A stretch of 64,000 nucleotides of DNA from Pictodentalium vernedei (lineage: Eukaryota > Mollusca > Scaphopoda > Dentaliida > Dentaliidae): positions 449,090,910 through 449,154,909 of the forward strand of contig CM062289.1 of NCBI GenBank assembly GCA_031216915.1. Direction: 5' to 3'. The notes under the pieces are model-generated. The model saw only the letters and a program-made list of their open reading frames with translations. It searched no databases and was not told the DNA's origin. Every line of letters starts with the position of its first letter. The stretch's first letter is position 1. Positions 10,359-21,902 of this stretch are shown one piece after another. A program made the translations under genes and the position numbers.

Positions 10359-11090
10359 CCTAGGGGGGAATTTTAGGGAGACTTCAAGTCTCCCTCCAGA
10401 AAAAATAGGGAGACTGCAGAGTCATGTAGGGAGACTTCATAGGCAAGTGGGGAAAATTAAGACTATTCATGTACCACCCCCGCCGCCCCTTCATATTTTC
10501 AGTTTATAGTCCTCCATTAACGTACAAATAATCCAGGTCCAGTTGTCTATGATGCATCTGTGCCAGGTTAAAAAATCACAATGTAATTATTGACTGAAAA
10601 TCCCCCACTGCTACCTTCTCCTTCATGACCCCTCACCTCTTCTTCGTGCCAATCCCCCATCACCCTCCTGTGGTTGCCTTTCAACAAAGTCTACTAAGCT
10701 AATAATTTCCTAAGTCTGAAAGTGTGAACAGGACCAGATGTAAGAAGGTTGCTTGGGAGGTACTTTGTTAGTTAATAAACAAAATACATTCTGGGGTCGA
10801 GTATTTTGTAAAAGAAATGTCATTCCGCATCATTTTCTTGGCATTCCGGTGTCATTCCGCGTCATTTCATGTCATTCCGATGTTTAGGAGGACCCTTTTT
10901 CAAGATCGTCCACATGCACACTTGTGTCCTGTACAAAGCTTTTCTTGACATCACTAAAGCTTTTTTTCATGTGTTTCAATTCCATTCGTGTTTTTTCTGG
11001 GAATAGACAGCCCAACAGTTAACAGTCGTCAGCAAATCGAATTGAAAATAATGTGTTATAAAATACGTCCGTTGTGTATACATTTTCGGG

Positions 11091-11285
11091 AATGCAAGTG
11101 AGTTCGACCCATTGCAAGTTCGGCACAAGTGAGTTCGGCCCAAAATTGGTGAGTTCAGCCCAAAAAAGTGAGTTCGGCCCAAGTGAGTTCGGACCATCCA
11201 TAAGTGAGTTCGGACCAACCATAAGTGAGTTCGGACCAACCATAAGTGAATTCGGACCAACCATAAGTGAGTTCGGACCAACCTA
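11091..11285 (+). repeat. short tandem array GTGAGTTCGGACCAACCATAA
   Basis: About nine degenerate-to-exact copies of a GTGAGTTCGGnCCAA motif. The last four are a regular 21-bp period (ATAAGTGAGTTCGGACCAAC). Spacing is irregular on the left and regular on the right, as in subterminal arrays of some DNA transposons. Confidence 0.85.
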
Positions 11286-11539
11286 TGCCTCAGTCCAAAC
11301 TTGAACTAAAAGACAAATATAATTTGGAGGAGAGAAAAAAATAACAACTCGGAGGTTTTATTAATTATTTATTTTGTATCTAGCACATCGTAATCATGAA
11401 AATACATGAAAAAAACATCAATAACATATAACGAAGTAAAAACGAAATACAAATGCAGACAACAAATAATTAGGATTTTTTAGTTAAACTCATATCGTTA
11501 TATTATTTAGCAATCACCTGTAGCAAGCAGGAATCCCAC

Positions 11540-11642
11540 AAGGCATGGTACTAATGTCAAAACTGGAATGATTTTTGTAGAAACAGGCTTCCGAAAAGTT
11601 TGGATTTTCTGTCCGGTTTTGACACTAGTACCACGACTTGTT
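11540..11642. repeat. imperfect hairpin
   Basis: TGGTACTAATGTCAAAAC near 11546-11565 is complementary to GTTTTGACACTAGTACCA near 11616-11634. The loop is about 50 bp. Function unknown. Confidence 0.65.
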
Positions 11643-11819
11643 TGCATTCCCACTAATCCGTTTGATACAGCAGATAAAATATAACAACAATATAATTATA
11701 ACATTAACAAGGGTTGTACACTTTTGAACATGTTTTCAGAAGTGCTAGTTGTTATTTCCCCATTGATAAAAGCGTCCCATGCCTCAAACAAAACGCGCTG
11801 CATATCTCTGTTCTGCTTT

Positions 11820-12010
11820 CGTTGAAATCTCTTTAATCCTTAATGTAGACTGCTATCCCGCCTCCTCTTGACGAACGATTGAAGAGCAGTGGTTCCTGGA
11901 ATCCACGTATAATAATTTCGTTAACTGGGTCATCATTATGTAACCACGTCTCAGTAAATGCCATAATGTCCTCTAACGGGGACTCACACTGTATAATGTC
12001 AAGTTTGGGC
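11820..12010 (-). pseudogene. endonuclease fragment of a second non-LTR retrotransposon
   Basis: Translated on the minus strand, this gives DIMAFTETWLHNDDPVN followed by GGGIAVYIKD, the ETW and GGG-Y-K blocks of a CR1/Jockey-like apurinic endonuclease. A stop follows the IKD block. It lies head-to-head within the plus-strand family-1 endonuclease, so two unrelated copies of the same domain overlap in position. Confidence 0.78.
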
Positions 12011-12030
12011 TTTAAGCTTGGTATGTTAAG

Positions 12031-12474
12031 GTGGAGGATTGCAAGTTAGCAACAGAATGGCGGTGTGTGTGGATAGGTGTAGGGCGAACGGAAGGCCAGA
12101 AAAAGGGGGGAGGTGTAGGCATGTACATTAAAGAGGATTTAAAACCGTCGCTGATTACAGATCTAGAAGATATCATCACCTCGGCTGATGTGTCAAAAGA
12201 AATTGGATGGGTAAAGATCAGTATGAGAAACAAAAGTATTGCCCTTGGGATTGTGTACTGTGCGGTGGAGGGAAGTAAACCCGAATGGAATGACTCGATA
12301 TACTCAACACTAAGGTCCAATATCACTGAACTAGAAAACAGGGGGTTCGGTATAATTCTGGTGGGCGACTTTAATGGACACATAGGTGACAAGGAAGAAG
12401 GCATAGAGGGTGGGGACAAGAAGTCAACAGGAATGGAAGGAAGCTGTTGGACTTCACAAAAGAGCTTGGTCTGA
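12031..12474 (+). pseudogene. family-1 ORF2 endonuclease, middle part
   Basis: It resumes the endonuclease with GGGVGMYIKEDL and IILVGDFNGHIGD (the catalytic GDFN block). The frame shifts near 12440 into the long downstream frame, which carries the closing SDHN motif. The N-terminal part is at 10092-10358. Confidence 0.82.
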
Positions 12475-14297
12475 AGATTCTGAACAGGGACGCTAGATAT
12501 AAGGGGAAATGGACCTGGGAGAGAAACGACAGAAAATCAATAATTGACTACATTCTCACAGATATGAATTTAGGGAGGGAGGTGATAAGGGTAGAAGTGG
12601 ATGATGAGGGCAAAATGGAGTTGGATAGTGATCACAACTTGATTACAGTGACGATGAGGGCCAAAAACCTAGAGAAAAGGAAAGGAAGCTTCAAGGAGAT
12701 TTGGGAACTCAAAAAGGATGCCGACTGGGCGAAGTTCGAAGAAAAACTGAAACCAAAGCTTGCAGCCGTACACAAGGGAGGTAGCGTCCAGAAGATGGCC
12801 GAAGCCATAGTTGCGAGCCTAGTGGAGGCAGGGAAGGAAAGTGTAGGAAAGATTAGGGTGCCAACACGGGAACTTGGGTACAGAGCGAACGAAGAACTGA
12901 AAAGGGCCATAAAGGTTAGAAAAGCTAAATGTGCTGCATACAGGAGAAGTAGAAAACTCAAGGGGGCGGAAAGCAACGAGGCCATGGTAGCAAAGGAAGA
13001 ATACCAACAAGCACGAAATAAAGTAAACAAGATTATTGACGACAACCGGAGAGTGCGAAGTAGCAGTCTTATTAGGACGATAAGAACGACAGGGGGGTCG
13101 AGTTCGAGCGTATTTTGGAAATGGGTGAACAAACGTAACAAAGGGAATAACCAACAGAGCATTAAAGTAGATGGCAGAGTTACAGAAGAGAGAGATCAAA
13201 TCGCATTAGAACTAGTCAAGCACTGGGAAAAGGTAAACGATAAGCGATGGGGCATGGGGAACCCACCGGAGTGTCCGAACCAGGTCGAGGAAAATCTCTC
13301 GGACTTCGTGTGCAGCGAAATCAAAACTGAGGAGGTGCGAAGGGTGATCTCAAAATTGAGGAATGGAAAAGCAGGAGGGGTGGACGAAATTCCTAACGAG
13401 TTTATCAAAAAAGGGGGAGAGGAACTCTTGGAAAGCCTAACTGCCCTATTCAATTTAGCCATAGAAAAGCAAGAGGTCCCAAAGGAGTGGAGGGAAAGTA
13501 AAGTGACATTTATTCACAAAAAGGGGGAAAAAGACGTCTTGGATAACTATCGAGGGATCTCTGTCTGCAGCAACATTGGAAAAGTCTTTTGTAAAGTCCT
13601 GTATGGGAGATTAGAGGAGGTGATTGAGGAGAAGGGTTTCTTGGGAGAAATCCAGAATGGCTTCAGGAAGGGAAGGAGAGTCACTGACCATCTTTTCACG
13701 CTATCCCAAATGATAAAATCCGCGAAAGCAAAAAAGAAAAAGATGTTCATGGCCTTTTGGGATGTTAAAAAGGCATACGATAGAGTATGGAGGGAGGGTA
13801 TGTGGCGCAAGCTGGAGGCTCTGGGCTTGGGGGGCGAGTTTGTTCGGATTAGGAAAGCATTATATAAAGATGTTCGGAGTGAACTTAGCCTGGGTAACAT
13901 TACAACAAAACGTGTGCCTATGGAGATAGGCCTAAAACAGGGGTGTATCCTTTCGCCAATTCTTTTTGCATTGTACATCAAAGGTTTAGGAGATGAACTC
14001 CTGCATAGTGACGAGGGGGTTGCAGTTGGTGACTTGAAGATCCCAGGGCTATTTTTTGTAGACGATATGGTGCTAGTGTCAGAAAGCGAAGAGGGGTTAG
14101 AGAAGATGCTGGGAATTGTTGGGAAATATGGAAGCAAATGGAGGCTCGAACTTAATGAAAGAGGAGCAAAGTTATACCCGTGGGCCGCAAAGTGGACCCC
14201 ACTCGAAGGTGGAGAGTGGGGGAGTTCTGCATTCCGGAAGGTAGCAGTAGACTTCTTAGTGTATGAGAGACTAGTGACTATGAATACCTGGGGGTAA
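12447..14297 (+). CDS. family-1 ORF2, endonuclease end plus reverse transcriptase
   Basis: A 616-codon open frame. Residues about 20-65 finish the endonuclease (DSDHNLI). The reverse transcriptase follows, with KEWRESKVTFIHKK, NYRGIS, KKAYDRVW, GLKQGCILSPILF and the catalytic box FVDD near residues 537-540 (nucleotides about 14055-14066). The usual box is FADD or YADD; here the second residue is Val, while both Asp are kept. Near 14165 the frame departs from the family (compare 36159-37718, which continues LNENKSKVIPVG), so the last 40 residues are out of frame. In an active element it would copy the RNA at a nicked target. Confidence 0.88.
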   Translation: MDFTKELGLKILNRDARYKGKWTWERNDRKSIIDYILTDMNLGREVIRVEVDDEGKMELDSDHNLITVTMRAKNLEKRKGSFKEIWELKKDADWAKFEEKLKPKLAAVHKGGSVQKMAEAIVASLVEAGKESVGKIRVPTRELGYRANEELKRAIKVRKAKCAAYRRSRKLKGAESNEAMVAKEEYQQARNKVNKIIDDNRRVRSSSLIRTIRTTGGSSSSVFWKWVNKRNKGNNQQSIKVDGRVTEERDQIALELVKHWEKVNDKRWGMGNPPECPNQVEENLSDFVCSEIKTEEVRRVISKLRNGKAGGVDEIPNEFIKKGGEELLESLTALFNLAIEKQEVPKEWRESKVTFIHKKGEKDVLDNYRGISVCSNIGKVFCKVLYGRLEEVIEEKGFLGEIQNGFRKGRRVTDHLFTLSQMIKSAKAKKKKMFMAFWDVKKAYDRVWREGMWRKLEALGLGGEFVRIRKALYKDVRSELSLGNITTKRVPMEIGLKQGCILSPILFALYIKGLGDELLHSDEGVAVGDLKIPGLFFVDDMVLVSESEEGLEKMLGIVGKYGSKWRLELNERGAKLYPWAAKWTPLEGGEWGSSAFRKVAVDFLVYERLVTMNTWG

Positions 14298-14329
14298 ATA
14301 TAAACATCACAGGAAGAGGCATCTACCGA

Positions 14330-14900
14330 AACCACACAAATAAATTGATTCTGAAGGGGAAGCGAATCCTTAACCAAATGAAACTTATAGGGAGAAACAG
14401 TTTCAATACGGTTTTCGTGGGGAAAACCATTCGGGAAATGGTGGGTCTGCCAAGTATAACATACGGTACGGAAGTTGTACCCCTAAACCAGACAGCTGTT
14501 AAGACCCTGGAAATCCTGCAGAACGATGCAGGCCGATGGATAACAGGCTCGAGTAATGCCGCAGCACTAGAAGCAATCAGGGGTGAGCTTGGCTGGATGA
14601 GGATCAAGGACAGGATAGACCTATTGAAACTTGGTTGTCTTAATTATTTGGTAAATCTCCCCGATAGCCGATGGTGTAAAGTAATGTTCCTGAGAACTTT
14701 CAACTCAAATATCAAGACGGGGTGGATGGTCCATGTGAGGGTGCTAGTAGAAAACTACTCAATGGAGATCTCGGACCTTGACGTTGGGGCAAACCAGGGC
14801 AAAAAGATCGTCAGAGAAAGGGTCATGGAGGACTGTAACCGTAATTGGCGAGAGGGGGTCATTCAAAGAGATCTTTGGGTGGCCTGCGTGATAAAGAGAA
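14330..14900 (+). pseudogene. family-1 ORF2, C-terminal connection region, frame 2
   Basis: Continues the polyprotein after a frameshift, with LKGKRILNQMKLIG, GLPSITYGTEVVPL and SSNAAALEAIRGELGW. These match the intact copy at 36159-37718 residue by residue. A further frameshift at about 14870 passes the coding to the next frame. Confidence 0.85.
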
Positions 14901-15345
14901 GCCTGGTTTTGAAGAGTACCTTGATGGCACCTTTGGGGGGTCACTGTTGTTCAAGCTGAGGTCGCAGTCCCTGGAGCTGAGGGGAAAAATTGGGAAAAAC
15001 AGTGAAAAGGAGTGCCAGATGTGTAACGTGGGCGTGGTGGAGACCCTGGAACACTTTCTTATAGAATGCCCAAAATACCAGTCTAAAAGAACAAGATTCA
15101 CGGGGAGTATACTGGAAAAGTTGGATAGGAGAATGAAGGACATGTGGTTAGGGGGCGACTCAAAGGAGAGGGTTAATATACTAATCGGAGAGATTGGGAA
15201 GAATGGGGCAAGGGATGTCATCAAGCAATTCGTCTCCCGAGTGTTGGGAGGAGAGAAGAAGCGCGGGGATATGGAGGCAGTTGGTAGAACAGGGGTAACC
15301 AAGGCCTTCTCATACGAGAACCGCGACAAATCAGCGGCCGGCCAA
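14845..15345 (+). pseudogene. family-1 ORF2, C-terminal CCHC knuckle
   Basis: Contains CQMCNVGVVETLEHFLIEC, a C-x2-C-x9-H-x4-C knuckle, followed by a charged tail. The annotated frame runs past the element's 3' end because there is no early stop, so the end given here is the element end. It matches the knuckles at about 32150-32205 and 37440-37500. Confidence 0.85.
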
Positions 15346-15366
15346 AGTGTTATTATTATTATTATG

Positions 15367-15595
15367 TTGTCTTTTTCACTCAAAGATTTATTGTCAATCC
15401 CAGTCAGCAGCCTCTTTTGGATCTTACACTGCTTCTCAAAGCTGTCAAACTTTCTCATGCAATGGGTGTTACACGTTCCAAGCAGCACAGTGAGCACACT
15501 ACTCTGGTACACATGGACAGTCAAGCCAGCTGAAAGAAAGGTGGCCAGCTTTGAGAGTGGCCTTTTGGAAGTATTAGTCACAACTGTTTTACATT
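15367..15595. other. short unassigned stretch
   Basis: Non-coding DNA between the family-1 3' end and the tail of the next SINE. Nothing recognised. Confidence 0.4.
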
Positions 15596-15597
15596 CT

Positions 15598-15656
<59 letters not shown>

Positions 15657-16050
15657 TAAGAGGTTAACAAGTTAACAACACTTTAACAACCAGGGTCATA
15701 TCATGTCGGTGACAGTTTTACGGGTGGAGGAAGCCGGAGTACCCGGAGAGAACCACAGAGCAGTTGTCAGCTCTCCAAAATCGTAACGCTGAACTCTGCA
15801 CTGCGGCATAGGCAAGGTTAGATTGGTTGAAGACATGTGCAACATCGACGTGCAGTGCGCCTTAGTACACAGCGTCATCATTCCTCCAATCGGAGTTAAG
15901 TGCCTTGCCGAAGGACACAATGTGGGAGCGTGAATCAGTTGCTGAAATGGTCACCCATCCAACTGCTAACCATGCTCGACGATGCTTAATTTCAGTGATC
16001 TGACGAGAACTGGTTACCGCGATGCCACTCCCCCGCCCCACTCCTCCCTT
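15596..16050 (-). mobile_element. 5S-rRNA-headed SINE with AATA tail
   Basis: Read on the minus strand: the 5S-like head (about 16030-15940) has CGTCAGATCACTGAAATTAA and GTTGGATGGGTGACC. The body has GGCAAGGCACTTA, GCTGTGTACTAAGGCGCACT and GGTTCTCTCCGGGTACTCCG. The tail is the AATA tract (TTTA on this strand) at 15596-15657. The head supplies the internal 5S-type pol III promoter. The body is shared with the tRNA-headed SINEs at 53897 and 60943. The exact 5' end is uncertain. Confidence 0.85.
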
Positions 16051-16968
16051 TTAACATTATTTTCCCCATTATGCAGGTTGAGTTGTGCGTGAAATTGCAA
16101 AAAATTAGTTGTTGGTTTGAGCAATGAATAATAGTACAAAATGAAACCTAAATGAATAAATGTGCATATTTATTAAATAATAAATGTAATTGAATTATAT
16201 TTTGTCATCTTATGAAATAGGAGACACATTATAGGTCAGTACAAGAGCGTTTAAATTTTATTTTCCCGTGCTGACCGACTCTGACCTCGTAAAACTGTCA
16301 CGATTAGCCGTTGTGCATAAGTATCTGGCTTAAACACCAATAAATAAATAATTCTAAAGGTTGTGGATTCTTTACTTAATGCTATGTTGTGATCAGGTTT
16401 GCTTATTAATGTTAAATTTATTACCTATTTTTTCAAATTACACCCCTGCCAAATGAACTGCTATGAATATTGCCATTCTATTATTATTTTTTGGGCGCAA
16501 ATTTACTTTTTTTAAAGTGTTCAAAGTGGTTTTGGGTACGAAATCACTTTGGTACGAAATGGTTTGGGTAATAGGTACGAAATTAAACACACACAATGAC
16601 ATCCTCTGTGAGGCTCTGTACATTTTTTATTCAAATTTACAAAATAATTACGTTCGCACTTTAGGTAGCACCTATTTCATATTAAATAATTACAATAAAC
16701 CTCTTGTCATTGTCAATAATACTGTCACTAAGTCTTGTCAAGTATGTCAATTGCCAAACCCCCAGACAGAACATGAATAGACTAATTAGCAATCCATCAC
16801 TCCACGGGTCGAATCTTCCCGGCCGAATCTTCCCGATCCCTGAAGGAATACCCCCCCCCCCCTTTCTACATCAGTGTAGGTTGTTAGACTAAGACATATG
16901 TACAACACAAAACAAGTTGCAGGAAAGCACGAGAAAACATAGGCTCCATCTACTACATATACGTCTAT
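16051..16968. other. non-coding stretch with SINE tail and TACGAAAT motifs
   Basis: 16262-16352 ends CACCAATAAATAAATAA, like a SINE 3' end. 16535-16585 has three GGTACGAAAT motifs. 16805-16840 has two CGAATCTTCCCG motifs. 16851-16862 is a C run. No gene is seen. Confidence 0.45.
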
Positions 16969-17623
16969 TAGGGCTGCAACGATACGCCTCACTCACGATA
17001 CGATATGTATCGCAATTTTTTTTCACGATACATTTTTTCACGATACGTTACATGCAGTACATTGAGGGTGAATTATCAGTAACAAAAGGCCCACAAACTG
17101 CACAGAGTCCAACTTTCATTTGACCAGTAACATCTAATTTCCTTTTTAGTGCTTGAGAAAGACAAATGAGTTTCTGCCAATGGACCTCTGGGTGTCTGGG
17201 TTCAACTCAAAGGTGAGAGGTCTATTGCCTCAAACTATGCTTATAATTTACACAGAGTTGATATTTTACTGAAATACAATTGAACAAGTGGAATTATAAG
17301 TTGGAAAAGCACAAAATAAACTTTTTTGTCTTTTTTTTTATTCACATAACAAAACAATGTACAAAAGGTATACAATTTGAATGCAATATGTAGTAAATAC
17401 ATTTCTAGTTTGTTACTATATTTGGTCCATTTTTTTATAATTTTTTTAAAATGGGCAGGTTGATTTGTGAGAGTGGGGTGGGGCTAGGGTGTGGTGGGGG
17501 AAGGTTGAATGTTGGCAAATTAGTTGCATAGACGTTGAGTTCCTGGCACTTGTCTGGGGCTACAGTAGCCAACGAAAGGCTTCACTGGATGCATACAGAA
17601 ACTTTTTACAGTAAATAGCAGTC

Positions 17624-17659
<36 letters not shown>

Positions 17660-17690
17660 TTAATAATAATAATAATAATAACTATCTGAA
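17624..17690. repeat. AAT trinucleotide microsatellite
   Basis: A run of about 20 ATA/TAA units with a few interruptions, inside the 3' UTR of the L1/Tx1-like element. Confidence 0.9.
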
Positions 17691-19158
17691 TATGGTTGCA
17701 CATGGAATTTTACTCTTTTATCAAATTTATTAGACTTTCCCGCCGTTTTTCAAATTTTTTGTACTGATACAACAGATAATATGCTGATCTCTCTACATTG
17801 TAATAATTCAGTATTTCTTTTTTTAGTAAACTAATATCTAACTTTTCATTTTTCATTTTAGTTCTATAAATAAAATGTTTTACAAAAATGAGTAAAAGGC
17901 GAAAAATGGGCGGTAACATGCCAGAATTTGGGTTGCTAAACAAAATAACTTGTTCTTGATAGATTTATATAATATCCTGTATTGGTGAAAATCCAGTTGA
18001 CAAAACCATTCCAAAAGGATAAAACAAGTGGACATTCACAAAACAGGTGAATCAAGGTTTCTTTTTCCCTTTTACAAATGGAACACGTGTCATCTTCAGT
18101 TATATTCATCCTCTTTAAAATAGTATTGGTTCCTAAAATGTGTGTATTAATACCATACTGAAACCATTTATATTTGACGTCGACTGTACATTTAAAGGGG
18201 ATTAGTAATGTTTTTGCCCACCATTTTTCACTCAGTTCGATGCCTAACTTGGATTCCCATTTGGATAAGAGATTTTTATCTTTTGTGCCCATGATCGGTG
18301 TCTTATAAGTTATTTTATTCCCGGAGATTAATGTTTCTATACGGTGCGGGAGTATGGGATTTTGTATTCTGTTCAGCTCAGTTGCATCCCCTAGTGGTCT
18401 TATGAAACATTTTATTGCATTTTGTATTCCCCTGTATGTCAAGAAGTCTATTTGTATATCAAAGTGAGTTTTAAATTGCTCAGGAGACAACAGTTTTCTG
18501 TTTGATCCTAAAAAATCATTTACAAAAAATATACCTTTCGATTTTAACAGAGTGCTTCTCGGCGGTCTATTTCCTACTTTAATATGTTCGTTATTAAAAA
18601 TGTATGTACCTAAAAAATCTTTAGGCTCCCGTGGGGGGTTTTTTTTTTTGCTGAAAGACGACCAAGCATTAATTACGTCTTTCCAGAATGGATTATTAAC
18701 ATTTTTGGAATAGTTATCCAATATGTTAGGGCTGGCTAGATACCAATCACTGTTTAAAAGGGGAAAAGAGTTTACGAAAATTTCTTTCCAACATGATATG
18801 ATTTTTTATAAAGCGACTAACCCATGATATCTTTAAAGAATTAATAAAGGCGTTCAGCTGAATCATTTTACAGCCACCCTGATCGTAATCTTGGATAAAA
18901 TGAATTCGCTTTATTTTGTCAGGCCCATTTCCCCAAACGAATTTAAAAAGTGCCCTATTTAGTTCGTCCATGGTTTCTTTTGGAAGAGCGATAAAAAGAT
19001 AAACCAGTTTTGCGACGACTAGAGATTTTACTACCGTTATTTTTCCTATCACCGAGAGATTACGTTTTGACCACTACAGTAGAGTTTTTTTCACCTCCCG
19101 TAGTTTTATATTATAATTTATGTGGACAGTTTTATCAAAACTTTTAGTGAACTCGATA

Positions 19159-19472
19159 CAGTTAAAACTAGAAGTCCTGTCACGAATAGTGCGCTTATCT
19201 AGGCTTAATTGTGCGTTGGAATTTCGCGCAATTGCCATATCGAATGGCATCCAAAGCACGGCAGATTCTCTTGGTTAATCATAGAAAACACATGCAATGT
19301 TTCTGCCAATGGACCTCCGGGTTACCCGGAGGTCCATTGGCTGAAACGTTGCTTGTGCACAGGCCATGTGTACAGAATTTGATTGCTTTACTTGGGCCAT
19401 AACGCGTACATTAACACGCATATCAACGTGCTATTCGTGCGCATTTCATGACAGGACTTCTAGTTTTAACTG
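19159..19472. mobile_element. Tc1/mariner-like MITE with TA target
   Basis: 314 bp. The left end CAGTTAAAACTAGAAGTCCT and its complement at the right end are flanked by TA (19157-19158 and 19473-19474). Removing the element and one TA restores the ORF2 frame (…FSVLG then IEFTKSF…). The centre carries the GCCAATGGACCTC hairpin found in other contexts. A diverged end of the same family is at about 22738-22775. Confidence 0.9.
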
Positions 19473-21075
19473 TACCTAATACACTAAATGTTTCCTTGTT
19501 CCAGTTAATTTTCCACCTATCGCAAATGTTTTCTGTACAATCCTTTTTACTGTCGATCCAAACTGCCTGGGTTTTATTATAATTAATTTTTAAACCCGAA
19601 ATATGTTTGAAAGCATCCAGTGTGTTCATCGCTGCCTCCAGTGACTGGGGTGATCCATCCAAGAAAAGTGATGTATCGTCAGCATATTGTGATATCTTAA
19701 CATCAATATTTCCTACTCTTTTACCCTTTATTGCTTTGGTTGACCTGATCATAATTGCTAAAATTTCTGCACATATTAAGAATATATACGGTGACAATGG
19801 GTCCCCTTGCCTGCAGCCTCTGCCTAATGGAAAAAATGTGAAATCTGAGAATTTACATTAATGCAGGATGAGATATCATTATAGAGCGTATGTATGTAAG
19901 ATTTGAAGCATTGGCCAAAATTAAAAAATTCCAAAGCCTTATCGATAAATGACCATGATATGGAATCAAATGCCTTTTCAAAATCAATCAAGAGGAGAAG
20001 CCCTGCAATATTGTCTTTTTCTGTCTGAAAAAGAACATCAGAAATCAATCTAATATTTTCCCCTATGTAGCGCCCTTTAAAAAAAACCTGTTTGATCATT
20101 ATGTATTATTAGTGGCAGCAGATCTTTTAGCCTATTTGCTAAAATACCAGACAAAATTTTATAAGATGTGTTCAGTAGCGATATTGGCCTCCAATTTTTA
20201 ATTAGATGACGTGGTTTGTTTGGTTTTGGTAACAACGTCATTACACCTTGCCGTTGGGTAATCGACAGCTTTCCTTGTGAAAGTCCAAAATTTAAGGATC
20301 TGACTAGGAAACTTCCTATATCAAGCCAGAAGAATTTAAAGAATTCTGCCGAAAAACCGTCAGATCCCGACTTTTATTATTTTTCATATGTTTAATAAGA
20401 TAAAGTGCTTCCGAGTATGTTATTGGCTTTTCAAGTTTTTCCGATTGTTCTGAATTTAATTTAGGAACATCACTATTTCTATTTAAATTATCGTTATTGT
20501 ATATTAGTGAATCAATATCTATCGTTTTATTTAATAAGTCATTAGATTTATAGAGATTTTTATAAAATGAACATATTTCATCAATAATGTGATTTTGATC
20601 TGTGTATACGACCCTGTCCTCCGATTCGATTTTGGTGATCGTTTTATTAACGAAATTTCTCCTTTTCTAAATTAAAAAAATATTTACTTGGCTTTTCCCC
20701 ATTACTCAGCCAGTTTGCTCTTGACCTGATTAGGACCCCCTCCATTTTCGTTTTTCTAAAATTTTCAAGTTCCTTTTTACTGTTCTCTATTTCATTCAAC
20801 ATAGTTTCATTTAATCCGTCCGAATCTTCTAGTTTAGCAATTTTCTCTTTCAATATTTGTTCTTTTTTGACCTTGTACGTTTAAGTTTGGATGAAAATTG
20901 TATTGTTTCCCCCCGAATTTCCATAAGTAAGGTTTCAAAAAAATAGTTGATCGTCTATAAGTAAAGGCCATGAGATATCGGTTTCATTTTGAAGTAATTT
21001 TGCTTCATCAGTGTACTGTTCTTTTACACACTTGACTGTGTTTTTTACTATATTTATATATTCTCGGTTCGTTAA

Positions 21076-21316
21076 CCCTTTACCCAACGCGGACGATATC
21101 AAAATTTATTATTTTAAATATTATTTTTTTTAATTTTTCAAACAATTTCAACAAAACCATATCATGTGATCCCTCGTTGGAACGAGCTCGACGAGCTCGT
21201 TCCAACGAGGGGTCACATGATATGGTTTTGTTGAAATTTTTTGAACTATAATATATTTACAACTGCTGAATTTGCATATTACGCGGGCGGATGCGGCCGA
21301 TTCGTTAGGTAAAGGG
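21076..21316. mobile_element. piggyBac-like MITE, shell A (reference copy)
   Basis: 241 bp flanked by TTAA (21072-21075 and 21317-21320). Ends are CCCTTTACCCAACGC and its diverged complement. The arms of the central palindrome run through ACAAAACCATATCATGTGA to the core GGAACGAGCTCG/CGAGCTCGTTCC with a single-base centre. Outer segments differ left and right (GACGATATCAAAATTTATTA versus GCTGAATTTGCATATTACGC). TTAA targets and CCC-starting ends are piggyBac hallmarks. No transposase. Removing it restores the host ORF2 frame (FWKFNNSL then LTNREYI). Confidence 0.92.
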
Positions 21317-21658
21317 TTAAAAGGGAATTATTGAACTTCCAGAAACCCCGCCCTCGTTTAAACTCTGAAGTTTTTAGCGTTATGTATACCCAAGAATGGT
21401 CAGATCTATATCCTGATTCTATGACCGAATTTTCTATAATAAGGACTAATTCTTCTGAAACTAAAAAGTAATCAAGGCGGGACTGTTTTAGTGGGTTTTT
21501 ACGTCGCCAGGTAAATCTCTTCCTATTTGGGTTATTCATTCGCCATATGTCAGTTAGGTTTAAATTATCCATCATGCCGAGGATTTGTTACTGAGAATTG
21601 GGGTTGTTTAGATGCAAATAATTATCAATATCTATAATTTCATTTAGAACTACGTTAA

Positions 21659-21902
21659 CCCTTTACCTAACATGAAAATCAGACGACACTTGCAAAAAAA
21701 AATTCTTGAATAACTAATTTTTTTCATTTTTTGTCTCAAAAACATAGGTTATGACCCCTCGTTGGAACGAGCTCGGCGAGCTCATTCCAACGAGGGGTCA
21801 TAACCTATGTTTTTGAGACAAAAAATGAAAATATTTTGAAAATTAATTGGCGATTTTTGAGAATAGCGCTGGCCGGTTTTGGCCGTTACGTTGGGTAAAG
21901 GG
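21659..21902. mobile_element. piggyBac-like MITE, shell B (reference copy)
   Basis: 244 bp flanked by TTAA (21655-21658 and 21903-21906). It has the same terminal CCCTTTACC and the same core palindrome as shell A, but different arms (GTCTCAAAAACATAGGTTAT) and different outer segments (ATGAAAATCAGACGACACTT and AACGGCCAAAACCGGCCAGC by complement). The palindrome arms are about 55 bp each. Removing it restores the host endonuclease frame (LCGDFN then VVLNEIID). Confidence 0.92.

Larger units (their letters stand above)
10359..12030. other. insertion inside the family-1 endonuclease
   Basis: This 1.7 kb separates two halves of one endonuclease domain. It holds GGGAGACTTCAAGTCTCCC-type repeats (10375-10435), a cluster of CATTCCG motifs (10820-10880), a TTCGG array (11091-11285), a hairpin (arms about 11540-11568 and 11615-11642) and a minus-strand endonuclease fragment (11820-12010). 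It is probably the sum of several insertions. No single pair of ends was resolved. Confidence 0.65.
8640..15366 (+). mobile_element. non-LTR retrotransposon, family 1, copy 1 (longest, broken)
   Basis: In order it carries a zinc-finger/SGNH ORF1 (8731-10086), an endonuclease (10092-12650, interrupted), a reverse transcriptase (to about 14300) and a C-terminal CCHC knuckle (about 15015-15075). The 3' end is ACAAATCAGCGGCCGGCC followed by TTATTATTATT, and the same 3' end occurs at 28105-28180, 32440-32505 and 37720-37782. The 5' limit is set by the change from A+T-rich flank to G-rich coding sequence and is approximate. ORF1 plus ORF2 order and the SGNH domain recall CR1-like elements. Clade not proven. 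Confidence 0.88.

Noticed and set aside
11091..11285. CRISPR-like or regulatory operator array
   Set aside because: A 21-bp tandem without spacers; more like subterminal transposon repeats.
13547..14377. 276-codon minus-strand ORF, Ser/Pro-rich
   Set aside because: Antisense shadow of the family-1 reverse transcriptase.
14859..15581. 240-codon minus-strand ORF
   Set aside because: Antisense of the family-1 C-terminus, extended into flank by chance.
15940..16040. Functional 5S rRNA gene
   Set aside because: Only internal blocks match 5S rRNA, the ends diverge and a SINE body is attached.
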